This document shows positions 1 to 6,322 of a stretch of DNA of 8,851 nucleotides, piece by piece. A program made the position numbers and the translations under genes. Source of the DNA: Pseudomonadota bacterium (GTDB lineage: Bacteria > Pseudomonadota > Gammaproteobacteria > Burkholderiales > Burkholderiaceae_C); NCBI GenBank assembly GCA_023415035.1, contig JAEZLX010000064.1, positions 1 to 8,851 on the forward strand, read 5' to 3'. Numbering within the stretch: position 1 is the stretch's first letter; each line of letters starts with the position of its first letter. Under the pieces are notes generated by a model, which saw nothing but the letters and a program-made list of their open reading frames with translations, had not been told where the DNA came from and did no database searches.

Positions 1-1607
1 GCTGCTACGGCGTGCTGCTGTTTGCGGCCGCCTCGCGCTTGCGGGCGCTGGCGGCCGCCGAGGAGGTGCGCGGGCTCTGGCTGGCCCAGCCCGAGGCCGA
101 CGACGGCTGCGCCACGGCCGCGCGGGCGCTGCTCGACAGCGGCCACCTGGACCGCGACGTGTTCTGGCTGCGCGCCCGGCAGGCAATGGACATGGGCAAA
201 CCCGTCGTGGCGGCCCAGGCCGTGAGCCTGCTCGACGAGGACTGGGGGCCGCTGGTCGAGAACATCGCGCGCGACCCGGCCCGCTTCCTGGACGAAAAGC
301 GCACCGCCATCCGCCCTCGCACCAAGGAAATGGTCACGCTGGCCATCATCCGCCTGGCCAGCTCGGACCCGGCCGCCGCCGCGCAGCAACTGGAACGCAC
401 ACGCTGGCGCGCGCAGCTGACGGCAGAGGAGCGCAGCTGGCTGTGGGGCGCCATCGGGCGCCGCGCCGCACAGAAACTGCAGGACGATGCTCTGGCGCAC
501 TACGCCCGGGCCGGCGAGCACCAGATGCCCGCCACGCATCTGGCGTGGAAGGCCCGCGCCGCACTGCGCGCGGGAAACTGGCCCTTGCTGCTGGAGACGA
601 TCGACGCCATGCCGGCCGACATGCGTCGGGATCCGGCCTGGGTGTACTGGCGGGCGCGGGCGCTGCAGACCCAGCCGCGTCCGGACGAGGCGACAGCCCG
701 GATGCAGGCGCGGCAGCTGTTCGAGTCCATCGCCTCGGTGCACAACTATTACGGACAGCTCGCTCTCGAAGCTCTCGGGCGCCCGGTCACCCTGCCACCG
801 CCACCCCCGGCCCCCACGGCCGAAGAGCTTGCCCGCGCCCGCGACAACCCGGGCCTGCAACGCGCACTGGAAGCCTTCCGCCTGGGCCTTCGCAGCGAGG
901 CGGCGCGCGAATGGCACTACACCGTGGCGCTGCACACCCCCGGCGGCCTGGACGAGCGCGAGTCGCTGGCCGCCGCCACCCTGGCCTGCCAGCGCGAAAT
1001 CTGGGACCGCTGCATCAACACCAGCCAGCGCACCCGGCTGGGCGCGGACATGACCCAGCGGTTTCCGACGCCACACCGTGATCTGGTGCTGCGCCGCGCG
1101 CGCGAGATCGGCCTGGACCCGGCTTACGTCTATGGCCTGATCCGCCAGGAAAGCCGCTTCGTCTCCGATGCGCGATCCGGCGCCGGCGCCTCGGGCCTGA
1201 TGCAGGTCATGCCCGCCACGGCGCGCTGGACCGCGCGCAAGATCGGTCTGACGGGCTTCCAGCCCGTCCAGCTGAACGACCGCGATACCAACGTGCTCAT
1301 CGGCACGGCCTACCTCAAGCTGGCGCTGGACGACTTCGAGGGCTCGATGCCACTGGCCGCCGCAGCCTACAACGCCGGCCCCAACCGCCCGCGTGCCTGG
1401 CGCAACGGACCTGTGCTGCCGGCGGAAGTCTGGGTCGAGAACATTCCGTTCGACGAGACACGCGACTACGTCAAGCACGTGCTGGCCAACGCCACGCTCT
1501 ACGCCGCCATCCTCAGCGGTCAGCCGCAGTCGCTGCGCACGCGCCTGGGCCACACCGTGGGGCCGCGTCCGGCCGACGCGCCGGCAGAAAACGCCGAGCT
1601 GCCCTGA
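1..1607 (+). CDS. slt: Soluble lytic murein transglycosylase (Slt70-like), 5' end missing
   Basis: This is a periplasmic lytic transglycosylase (GH23 SLT fold) that cleaves the MurNAc-GlcNAc bond of peptidoglycan with formation of 1,6-anhydro-MurNAc. The frame is open to the left edge (first full codon at base 3). The visible part starts inside the alpha-helical superhelical U domain, so the signal peptide and probably more than 100 N-terminal residues lie outside. A GTG at base 12 is available but is unlikely to be the true start. A proline-rich linker (LPPPPPAP) lies near base 795. The catalytic domain occupies about bases 1074-1530 and shows the expected landmarks: QESRF with the catalytic Glu codon at 1149-1151, ASGLMQVMPATA, AYNAGPNRPRAW, and ENIPFDETRDYV near the C-terminus. 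The short tail after it is Ala/Pro-rich. It is followed by a gap of about 100 bases before a GST gene. Assignment to the Slt family is firm; the exact paralogue is inferred. Confidence 0.93.
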   Translation, partial: CYGVLLFAAASRLRALAAAEEVRGLWLAQPEADDGCATAARALLDSGHLDRDVFWLRARQAMDMGKPVVAAQAVSLLDEDWGPLVENIARDPARFLDEKRTAIRPRTKEMVTLAIIRLASSDPAAAAQQLERTRWRAQLTAEERSWLWGAIGRRAAQKLQDDALAHYARAGEHQMPATHLAWKARAALRAGNWPLLLETIDAMPADMRRDPAWVYWRARALQTQPRPDEATARMQARQLFESIASVHNYYGQLALEALGRPVTLPPPPPAPTAEELARARDNPGLQRALEAFRLGLRSEAAREWHYTVALHTPGGLDERESLAAATLACQREIWDRCINTSQRTRLGADMTQRFPTPHRDLVLRRAREIGLDPAYVYGLIRQESRFVSDARSGAGASGLMQVMPATARWTARKIGLTGFQPVQLNDRDTNVLIGTAYLKLALDDFEGSMPLAAAAYNAGPNRPRAWRNGPVLPAEVWVENIPFDETRDYVKHVLANATLYAAILSGQPQSLRTRLGHTVGPRPADAPAENAELP

Positions 1608-1653
1608 TCGCCCTGCCCGCGGCGCATCAGTGGCGGTCGCACTCGTCATCAAT

Positions 1654-1668
1654 GCCGGCGCCGCCGGC
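1654..1668 (+). other. Short GC hairpin in the slt-GST gap
   Basis: GCCGGC, a 3-base loop (GCC), then GCCGGC again. Because GCCGGC is its own reverse complement, the two copies can pair as a 6-bp stem. It could slow or end transcription from slt, but no T-run follows, so it is not a standard intrinsic terminator. It may simply reflect GC-rich sequence. Confidence 0.3.
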
Positions 1669-1670
1669 GC

Positions 1671-1676
1671 GACAAT
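1671..1676 (+). promoter_or_regulatory. Possible -10 element for the GST gene
   Basis: GACAAT matches four of six positions of the TATAAT -10 consensus and lies 33 bases before the GST start codon, leaving room for a short leader that contains the ribosome binding site. I see no convincing -35 hexamer at the right distance. This is a weak call, based only on position and partial match. Confidence 0.22.
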
Positions 1677-1692
1677 GGCGGCTCGTCGAGAA

Positions 1693-1702
1693 CCTCCGGA
1701 GG
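1693..1702 (+). promoter_or_regulatory. Ribosome binding site inside a 10-base palindrome
   Basis: GGAGG at 1698-1702 is an excellent Shine-Dalgarno core, 7 bases before the ATG at 1710, and decides the start of the GST gene. It forms the right half of the perfect palindrome CCTCCGGAGG, whose left half CCTCC is anti-Shine-Dalgarno-like. Confidence 0.75.
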
Positions 1703-1709
1703 ACCGGCC

Positions 1710-2396
1710 ATGCCGCTTCAGCTTTACATCGGCAACCGCAACTACTCGTCGTGGTCGATGCGGCCCTGGGTGCTCATGACCCAGGCGGGCATCCCGTTCG
1801 AGGAAGTGCTCGTTCGCTTCGATTCGTTCGAAGCCGGCTCCCGCTTCAAGCGCACGGTCGGCGCCATCAACCCCGTGGGCAAGGTACCCGTGCTGATCGA
1901 CGATGGATTGGCCGTCTGGGATTCGCTGGCGATTGCCGAATACCTGGCCGAGCGTTTTCCCGAGCGGCCACTCTGGCCCGCCGACACCCGTGCGCGTGCC
2001 CGGGCCCGCAGTGTCTGCGCCGAAATGCACAGTGGCTTCACCAGCCTGAGAAACCACTGCCCCATGAACATCGAGGCCTCGCTGCCGGAGGCGGGCCGCA
2101 TCGTCTGGCGCGACCAGGCCGGCGTGCGCGCCGACGTGGCACGGCTGGAAGCCATGTGGGGCGAGTTGCTCGCCGCCCACGGCGGTCCCATGCTGTTCGG
2201 AGCCTTCAGCATCGCCGATGCCTTCTTCGCACCCGTGTGTTCGCGCCTGCGCACCTATGCGCTGCCGGTCAACACCACCACCGCTGACTATGTGGAGCGC
2301 GTGCTCGCCCTGCCGGCCGTGGATGCCTGGGTGCGCAAGGCCATCGAAGAACACGACTTCGTGCCGATGGACGAGCCCTACCGCGCGGGCCCCTGA
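1710..2396 (+). CDS. Glutathione S-transferase family protein
   Basis: A 228-residue cytosolic GST: an N-terminal thioredoxin-like domain (about residues 1-85) and an all-helical C-terminal domain (about 95-215), the usual length for the superfamily. Visible landmarks are NYSSWSMRPW at residues 11-20, holding the serines likely to activate glutathione thiol (Ser13/Ser14 region), the NPVGKVPVL segment with the conserved cis-proline at residue 60, and WDSLAI at 70-75, equivalent to the ES-A-I glutathione-binding motif. FSIADAF in the C-terminal domain is the typical N-capping box region. The ATG is fixed by a strong GGAGG 7 bases upstream. No signal peptide or membrane segment is seen. The gene ends 18 bases before cca and could be cotranscribed with it, although cca may have its own promoter. 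The substrate cannot be told from sequence; the family covers conjugation, reduction and dehalogenation reactions. Confidence 0.93.
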   Translation: MPLQLYIGNRNYSSWSMRPWVLMTQAGIPFEEVLVRFDSFEAGSRFKRTVGAINPVGKVPVLIDDGLAVWDSLAIAEYLAERFPERPLWPADTRARARARSVCAEMHSGFTSLRNHCPMNIEASLPEAGRIVWRDQAGVRADVARLEAMWGELLAAHGGPMLFGAFSIADAFFAPVCSRLRTYALPVNTTTADYVERVLALPAVDAWVRKAIEEHDFVPMDEPYRAGP

Positions 2397-2401
2397 CTGC
2401 C

Positions 2402-2408
2402 CTACACT
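2402..2408 (+). promoter_or_regulatory. Possible -10 element for leaderless cca
   Basis: CTACACT, with the hexamer TACACT at 2403-2408, ends 6 bases before the cca ATG at 2415, which places the predicted transcription start on or beside the A of the start codon. No Shine-Dalgarno sequence precedes the ATG, which fits a leaderless message. No good -35 hexamer is seen 16-18 bases upstream, inside the end of the GST gene. Confidence 0.35.
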
Positions 2409-2414
2409 GCCCGC

Positions 2415-3686
2415 ATGGAGATTTATCTGGTGGGCGGCGCCGTGCGCGACGCCCTGCTCGCCCGTGCATCGGGCCAACCTGCCGAGGGCTCGCATTTCGA
2501 CCGTGACTGGGTGGTGGTGGGCGCCACGCCCGAGGTCATGGCCGAGCAAGGCTTTCTTCCCGTGGGCAAGGATTTCCCGGTGTTCCTGCATCCCGAGACG
2601 CGGGAGGAATACGCGCTGGCGCGCACCGAACGCAAGACCGCGCCCGGCTACCACGGCTTCCACTTCCACACCGATCCCGGCGTCACGCTGGAAGAGGATC
2701 TGGCGCGGCGCGACCTGACCATCAACGCCATGGCGGTGCCGGCCGATCAGGCCCACGACCCGGCCAATGCCAGTCTCATCGACCCCTATGGCGGCGCGCG
2801 CGATCTGGCGCAGGGCGTGCTGCGCCACGTGACCGAGGCCTTCGCCGAGGATCCGGTGCGCATCCTGCGGCTGGCGCGCTTCGCGGCGCGCTACCCCGGC
2901 TTCACAGTGGCGCCGGACACCATGGCGCTGATGCGGCACATGGTCGAGCAGGGCGAGGCCGACCATCTGGTGGCCGAGCGCGTGTGGCAGGAGCTCTCGC
3001 GCGGCCTCATGGAACCCCAACCCAGCCGCATGTTCGAGGTATTGCGCGAGTGTGGCGCGCTGGTCAGGCTGCTGCCCGAGGTGGACCGGCTGTGGGGCGT
3101 GCCGCAACGCGCCGAGTATCACCCCGAGGTGGACACCGGCGTGCATGTGATGATGGTGCTGGACATGAGCGCGCGCCTGCAGACCAGCCTGCCGGTGCGC
3201 TTCGCCTGCCTGTGCCACGACCTGGGCAAGGGCACCACGCCGGCGCAGGTACTACCGCGCCACATCGGCCACGAGGAGCGCAGCGCCCGCCTGCTCAAAA
3301 CCGTGTGCGAGCGCTGGCGCGTGCCGCGCGACTGCCGCGAACTGGCCGACGTGGTGGCGCGCGAGCACGGCAACATCCACCGCAGCAGCGGGTTCGGTCC
3401 GGAGGCCGTGCTGCGCCTGCTGGAGCGCTGCGACGCCCTGCGCCGCCCCGACCGATTTGCCGAGGTGATGCTGGCCTGCGAATGCGATGCGCGCGGCCGG
3501 CTGGGGTGCGAGGATGCGCCGTATCCCCAGCGCCCGCGCCTGCTGGCCGCGTTATCGGCCGCGCTGCGGGTGGACACCGCCAGCGTCGCCGCGCAGGCCC
3601 AGGCGGCCGGAATGACCGGCGTCGAGGTCGGCCGCCGCATCCAACGGGCGCGCCTGGCGGCGCTGGAAACCGCCATCGGGGTCTGA
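2415..3686 (+). CDS. cca: Multifunctional CCA tRNA nucleotidyltransferase
   Basis: This 423-residue enzyme adds or repairs the 3'-CCA end of tRNAs from CTP and ATP without a nucleic acid template; the HD-domain version also has phosphohydrolase/phosphatase activities. The class II head domain starts at once with YLVGGAVRD (residues 4-12) and the metal-binding DRD at 29-31, followed by RRDLTINAMA and EDPVRILRLARF. The ERVWQEL segment marks the neck region. The C-terminal HD domain carries the HDLGKG motif with His268-Asp269, plus HPEVDTGVH upstream. Compared with the E. coli enzyme as I remember it, about 8 extra residues lie between the GGAVRDALL loop and DRD (residues 16-28). The ATG is chosen because the family's conserved N-terminus (M-I-Y-L-V-G-G) begins there; it has no Shine-Dalgarno. 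The stop is followed by a 72-base gap before the trehalose operon. Confidence 0.96.
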   Translation: MEIYLVGGAVRDALLARASGQPAEGSHFDRDWVVVGATPEVMAEQGFLPVGKDFPVFLHPETREEYALARTERKTAPGYHGFHFHTDPGVTLEEDLARRDLTINAMAVPADQAHDPANASLIDPYGGARDLAQGVLRHVTEAFAEDPVRILRLARFAARYPGFTVAPDTMALMRHMVEQGEADHLVAERVWQELSRGLMEPQPSRMFEVLRECGALVRLLPEVDRLWGVPQRAEYHPEVDTGVHVMMVLDMSARLQTSLPVRFACLCHDLGKGTTPAQVLPRHIGHEERSARLLKTVCERWRVPRDCRELADVVAREHGNIHRSSGFGPEAVLRLLERCDALRRPDRFAEVMLACECDARGRLGCEDAPYPQRPRLLAALSAALRVDTASVAAQAQAAGMTGVEVGRRIQRARLAALETAIGV

Positions 3687-3741
3687 CGGCCGCCCTTTCC
3701 TCACCAACGAGGTCGAAAACGCCCCACGGAACACCGAAGTC

Positions 3742-3750
3742 TGCTACGGT
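3742..3750 (+). promoter_or_regulatory. Possible extended -10, sigma-S-like, for the trehalose operon
   Basis: TGCTACGGT reads as an extended -10 (TG, one base, then TACGGT). The stretch GCTACGGTT (3743-3751) fits eight of nine positions of the stationary-phase sigma factor consensus usually written KCTAYRCTT. The expected transcription start is near 3757, only about 2 bases before the ATG at 3759. No clear -35 hexamer is visible. In E. coli the otsBA genes are sigma-S dependent, which makes the match plausible, but it is only a sequence resemblance here. Confidence 0.35.
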
Positions 3751-3758
3751 TGGACCTG

Positions 3759-4493
3759 ATGAGTCCCCCTGCCGACCTGCTCAACGACCAGACGGCGTTG
3801 TTTCTCGACTTCGACGGCACCCTGGCCGAACTGGCGCCGCGGCCGGATGCCGTGACCGTGGCCCCGGATCTGGTGCTCCTGCTGCAACGTGTGCACGATC
3901 GCCTGCACGGCGCACTCGCGCTCATCACCGGGCGCGCACAGCCGGACATCGACCCGCTGCTGGCACCGCTGGCCTTGCCCGGCGCGTTCGAGCACGGCGG
4001 TGTGCGCCGCACCCGACATGGTCTGCACGCCGCTGGCGACCTTCCTGACCTCACCCCTGTGGTCGAGGCAGCTCAGGCACTGGCGAGGCGCCACCCAGGT
4101 CTGCTGGTGGAGCGCAAGCGCACCGCCATGGCGCTGCACTACCGGCAGGCACCCGAGCTGGCCGGGCAGTGCGTGAGCGCGCTGCAAGACGCAGTGGGCA
4201 ACACGACCGGGCTGCAACTGCTGCCCGGCAAGGCGGTGATCGAGGTCAAGCAGGCTGGGGCCGACAAAGGCAGCGCCATCACCGCCTTCATGACCGAAGC
4301 GCCCTTCCATGGCCGACGTCCGGTGTTCGTGGGGGACGACACGACCGACGAAGCCGGATTCGATGCGGTTCAGCGCCTGGGCGGCGCAGGCATCAAGGTC
4401 GGCGCCGGCCAGACCCGTGCCCGCTACCGCCTGCCCGACACCGCCGCCGTGCAGCAATGGCTGCGCACCTTCGCCCACACACCACAAGCATGA
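3759..4493 (+). CDS. otsB: Trehalose-6-phosphate phosphatase
   Basis: A 244-residue HAD-superfamily phosphatase that converts trehalose-6-phosphate to trehalose, the last step of the OtsA-OtsB pathway in the cytoplasm. All HAD motifs are present: DFDGTL with the nucleophile Asp17 and the acid/base Asp19, LITGR as motif II, the lysine in GADKGSAI as motif III, and the metal-binding GDDTTDE as motif IV. The ERKRTAMALHYRQAP region is typical of the cap of trehalose phosphatases and sets it apart from general HAD enzymes. I chose the ATG at 3759; an in-frame TTG at 3750 would add three residues, and neither has a good Shine-Dalgarno. It opens a three-gene operon: its TGA overlaps the ATG of the GH15 gene (ATGA at 4490-4493). 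The length is slightly below the roughly 266 residues of the E. coli protein. Confidence 0.95.
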   Translation: MSPPADLLNDQTALFLDFDGTLAELAPRPDAVTVAPDLVLLLQRVHDRLHGALALITGRAQPDIDPLLAPLALPGAFEHGGVRRTRHGLHAAGDLPDLTPVVEAAQALARRHPGLLVERKRTAMALHYRQAPELAGQCVSALQDAVGNTTGLQLLPGKAVIEVKQAGADKGSAITAFMTEAPFHGRRPVFVGDDTTDEAGFDAVQRLGGAGIKVGAGQTRARYRLPDTAAVQQWLRTFAHTPQA

Positions 4494-6322
4494 ACCACCG
4501 ACCCGACACGTCCGGATTCGCGCCACCGGCCCCTGCCTCGCTGTCGCTGGGCATGATCGGCAACTGCGCCATCAGCGCGCTCATCGACACCCATGGCCGC
4601 ATCGTGTGGGGGTGCCTGCCCCGATTCGATGGCGATCCGGTGTTCCATGCCCTGCTCGGCGCCCGCACAGGCGACGCCGATGGTGCCGGCTCCTTCGCCA
4701 TCGAGATCGAAAACCTGGCCGAGACGCGCCAGCACTACGAACCCAACACGGCCGTGCTGCAGACCGAGCTCTGGGACCGCGACGGCCAGGGCCTGCTGAT
4801 CACGGATTTCGCGCCGCGCTTTCGCTCGCGCGGCCGGTACTTTCGCCCGACCATGATCGTGCGCCGCGTGCGCCCGCTCAAAGGCACGCCGCGCGTGCGC
4901 GTGCACCTGGCACCACGCTTTGACTGGGGCGCCAGCGACCCGGGCATCACCTCGGGCAGCAACCATATCCGCTACGTCGGCGCACAACAGACCCTGCGGC
5001 TGCACACAGACGCGTCGATCTCCCATGTGCTGCACCGCCAGCCCTTCCTGCTGACGCAGCCGCTCGATTTCCTGCTCGGCCCCGACGAAACCCTGGAGCA
5101 CGGCATCGCCGACACGGCGCGCCTGTTCGAGCAGGAAACGCTGGCCTACTGGCGCCGCTGGAGCCAGCGCCTGGCGCTGCCGCTGGAGTGGCAGGACGCC
5201 GTGATCCGCGCGGCCATCACGCTCAAGCTGTCGATGTACGAGGACACGGGGGCCATCGTCGCGGCGATGACCACCAGCATCCCCGAGGCACCTGGCTCGG
5301 GCCGCAACTGGGACTACCGCTACTGCTGGCTGCGCGACGCCTTCTTCGTGGTGCGCGCCCTCAACAGCCTGGCCGAGGTGGGCACCATGGAAGACTACCT
5401 GGCCTGGCTCACCAACGCCGTGGTCGGCAGCAACGGCGACCATGTGCAGCCCCTGTTCGGCATCGGACTGGAGCGCATGCTGCCGGAGCACATCTGCCCC
5501 ACCCTGCCGGGCTACCGGGGCATGGGGCCGGTGCGCGTGGGCAACCAGGCCCATGAACACTTCCAGCACGACGTGTACGGCAACATCGTGCTGGCGGCCA
5601 CGCAGGCTTTCCACGATCAGCGCCTGCTGCGCCCTGCCGGCAAGGCCGACTTCCTCCGGCTGGAAACCATCGGCGAGCGGGCCCTGCGCGTGTTCGGCGA
5701 ACCCGATGCCGGCATGTGGGAGCTGCGCACGCGCGCACGCGTGCACACGAGTTCGGCGCTCATGTCCTGGGCAGCGGCCGACCGGCTGGCCAAGATCGCG
5801 CCGCGGCTGGGCCTGATGGACCGCGCCAGCTACTGGCGCGAGCGTGCCGCCCGCATGCGCGAGCGCATCCTGACCGAGTCGTGGAGCGAGCGCCGTCAGG
5901 CATTTGCCGAAAGCTTCGGCGGCCACGACCTGGACGCCAGCGTGCTGCTCATGGCCGAGGTCGGGCTGATCGAGCCGTCCGACCCCCGTTTCATCTCGAC
6001 ACTGCAGGCGCTGGAGACGCACCTGTGCGACGGCCCCTACATGCGCCGCTACGAGGCGCCGGACGATTTCGGCACACCCGAAACCGCCTTCAACATCTGC
6101 ACGTTCTGGCGCATCGACGCCCTGGCACGCATCGGACGCGTGCAGGAGGCGCGCGCCATCTTCGAGACCATGCTGGCCCGGCGCAATCCCCTGGGTCTGC
6201 TGTCCGAGGACACCCACGCCGTCACGGGCGAGATGTGGGGCAATTTCCCGCAGACCTATTCCATGGTCGGCATCATCAACGCCGCCGTGCGTCTGTCGGC
6301 TTCGTGGGACACCGTCATATGA
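4490..6322 (+). CDS. GH15 glycoside hydrolase (glucoamylase/trehalase-like)
   Basis: A 610-residue bacterial-type GH15 enzyme, an inverting exo-acting alpha-glucosidase that releases glucose from alpha-glucans or, in some members, trehalose. An N-terminal beta-rich domain (about residues 1-245, starting LGMIGNCAISALID) is followed by the (alpha/alpha)6 catalytic barrel (about 255-605). Seen in order are GSGRNWDYRYCWLRD (substrate-site loop, N273-D283), LPGYRGMGPVRVGNQAHEH, DVYGNIVLA, GMWELR with Glu411, HTSSALMSWAAADR, and GEMWGNFPQTYSMVGIINAA with Glu581. By comparison with GH15 trehalases and glucoamylases, Glu411 and Glu581 are the likely general acid and base (inferred). There is no signal peptide, so it acts in the cytoplasm. 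The start is the ATG overlapping the otsB stop; the frame stays open upstream inside otsB but has no family homology there. No Shine-Dalgarno is seen, which suggests translational coupling. Whether the substrate is trehalose or an oligosaccharide cannot be decided. Confidence 0.92.
   Translation: MNHRPDTSGFAPPAPASLSLGMIGNCAISALIDTHGRIVWGCLPRFDGDPVFHALLGARTGDADGAGSFAIEIENLAETRQHYEPNTAVLQTELWDRDGQGLLITDFAPRFRSRGRYFRPTMIVRRVRPLKGTPRVRVHLAPRFDWGASDPGITSGSNHIRYVGAQQTLRLHTDASISHVLHRQPFLLTQPLDFLLGPDETLEHGIADTARLFEQETLAYWRRWSQRLALPLEWQDAVIRAAITLKLSMYEDTGAIVAAMTTSIPEAPGSGRNWDYRYCWLRDAFFVVRALNSLAEVGTMEDYLAWLTNAVVGSNGDHVQPLFGIGLERMLPEHICPTLPGYRGMGPVRVGNQAHEHFQHDVYGNIVLAATQAFHDQRLLRPAGKADFLRLETIGERALRVFGEPDAGMWELRTRARVHTSSALMSWAAADRLAKIAPRLGLMDRASYWRERAARMRERILTESWSERRQAFAESFGGHDLDASVLLMAEVGLIEPSDPRFISTLQALETHLCDGPYMRRYEAPDDFGTPETAFNICTFWRIDALARIGRVQEARAIFETMLARRNPLGLLSEDTHAVTGEMWGNFPQTYSMVGIINAAVRLSASWDTVI

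Noticed and set aside
2984..4048. A 354-codon plus-strand frame crossing from cca into otsB
   Set aside because: It is an Arg/Ala/Gly-rich frame-shifted shadow of two conserved genes with no domain of its own.
4169..4489. In-frame extension of the GH15 gene upstream of its ATG
   Set aside because: It lies in a shifted frame inside otsB, is Arg-rich without homology, and the ATG at 4490 gives the normal GH15 N-terminus and a standard ATGA overlap.
5716..6318. In-frame extension of otsA upstream of its ATG
   Set aside because: It overlaps the conserved end of the GH15 catalytic domain; the ATG at 6319 matches the known OtsA N-terminus MSRLVVVSNR.
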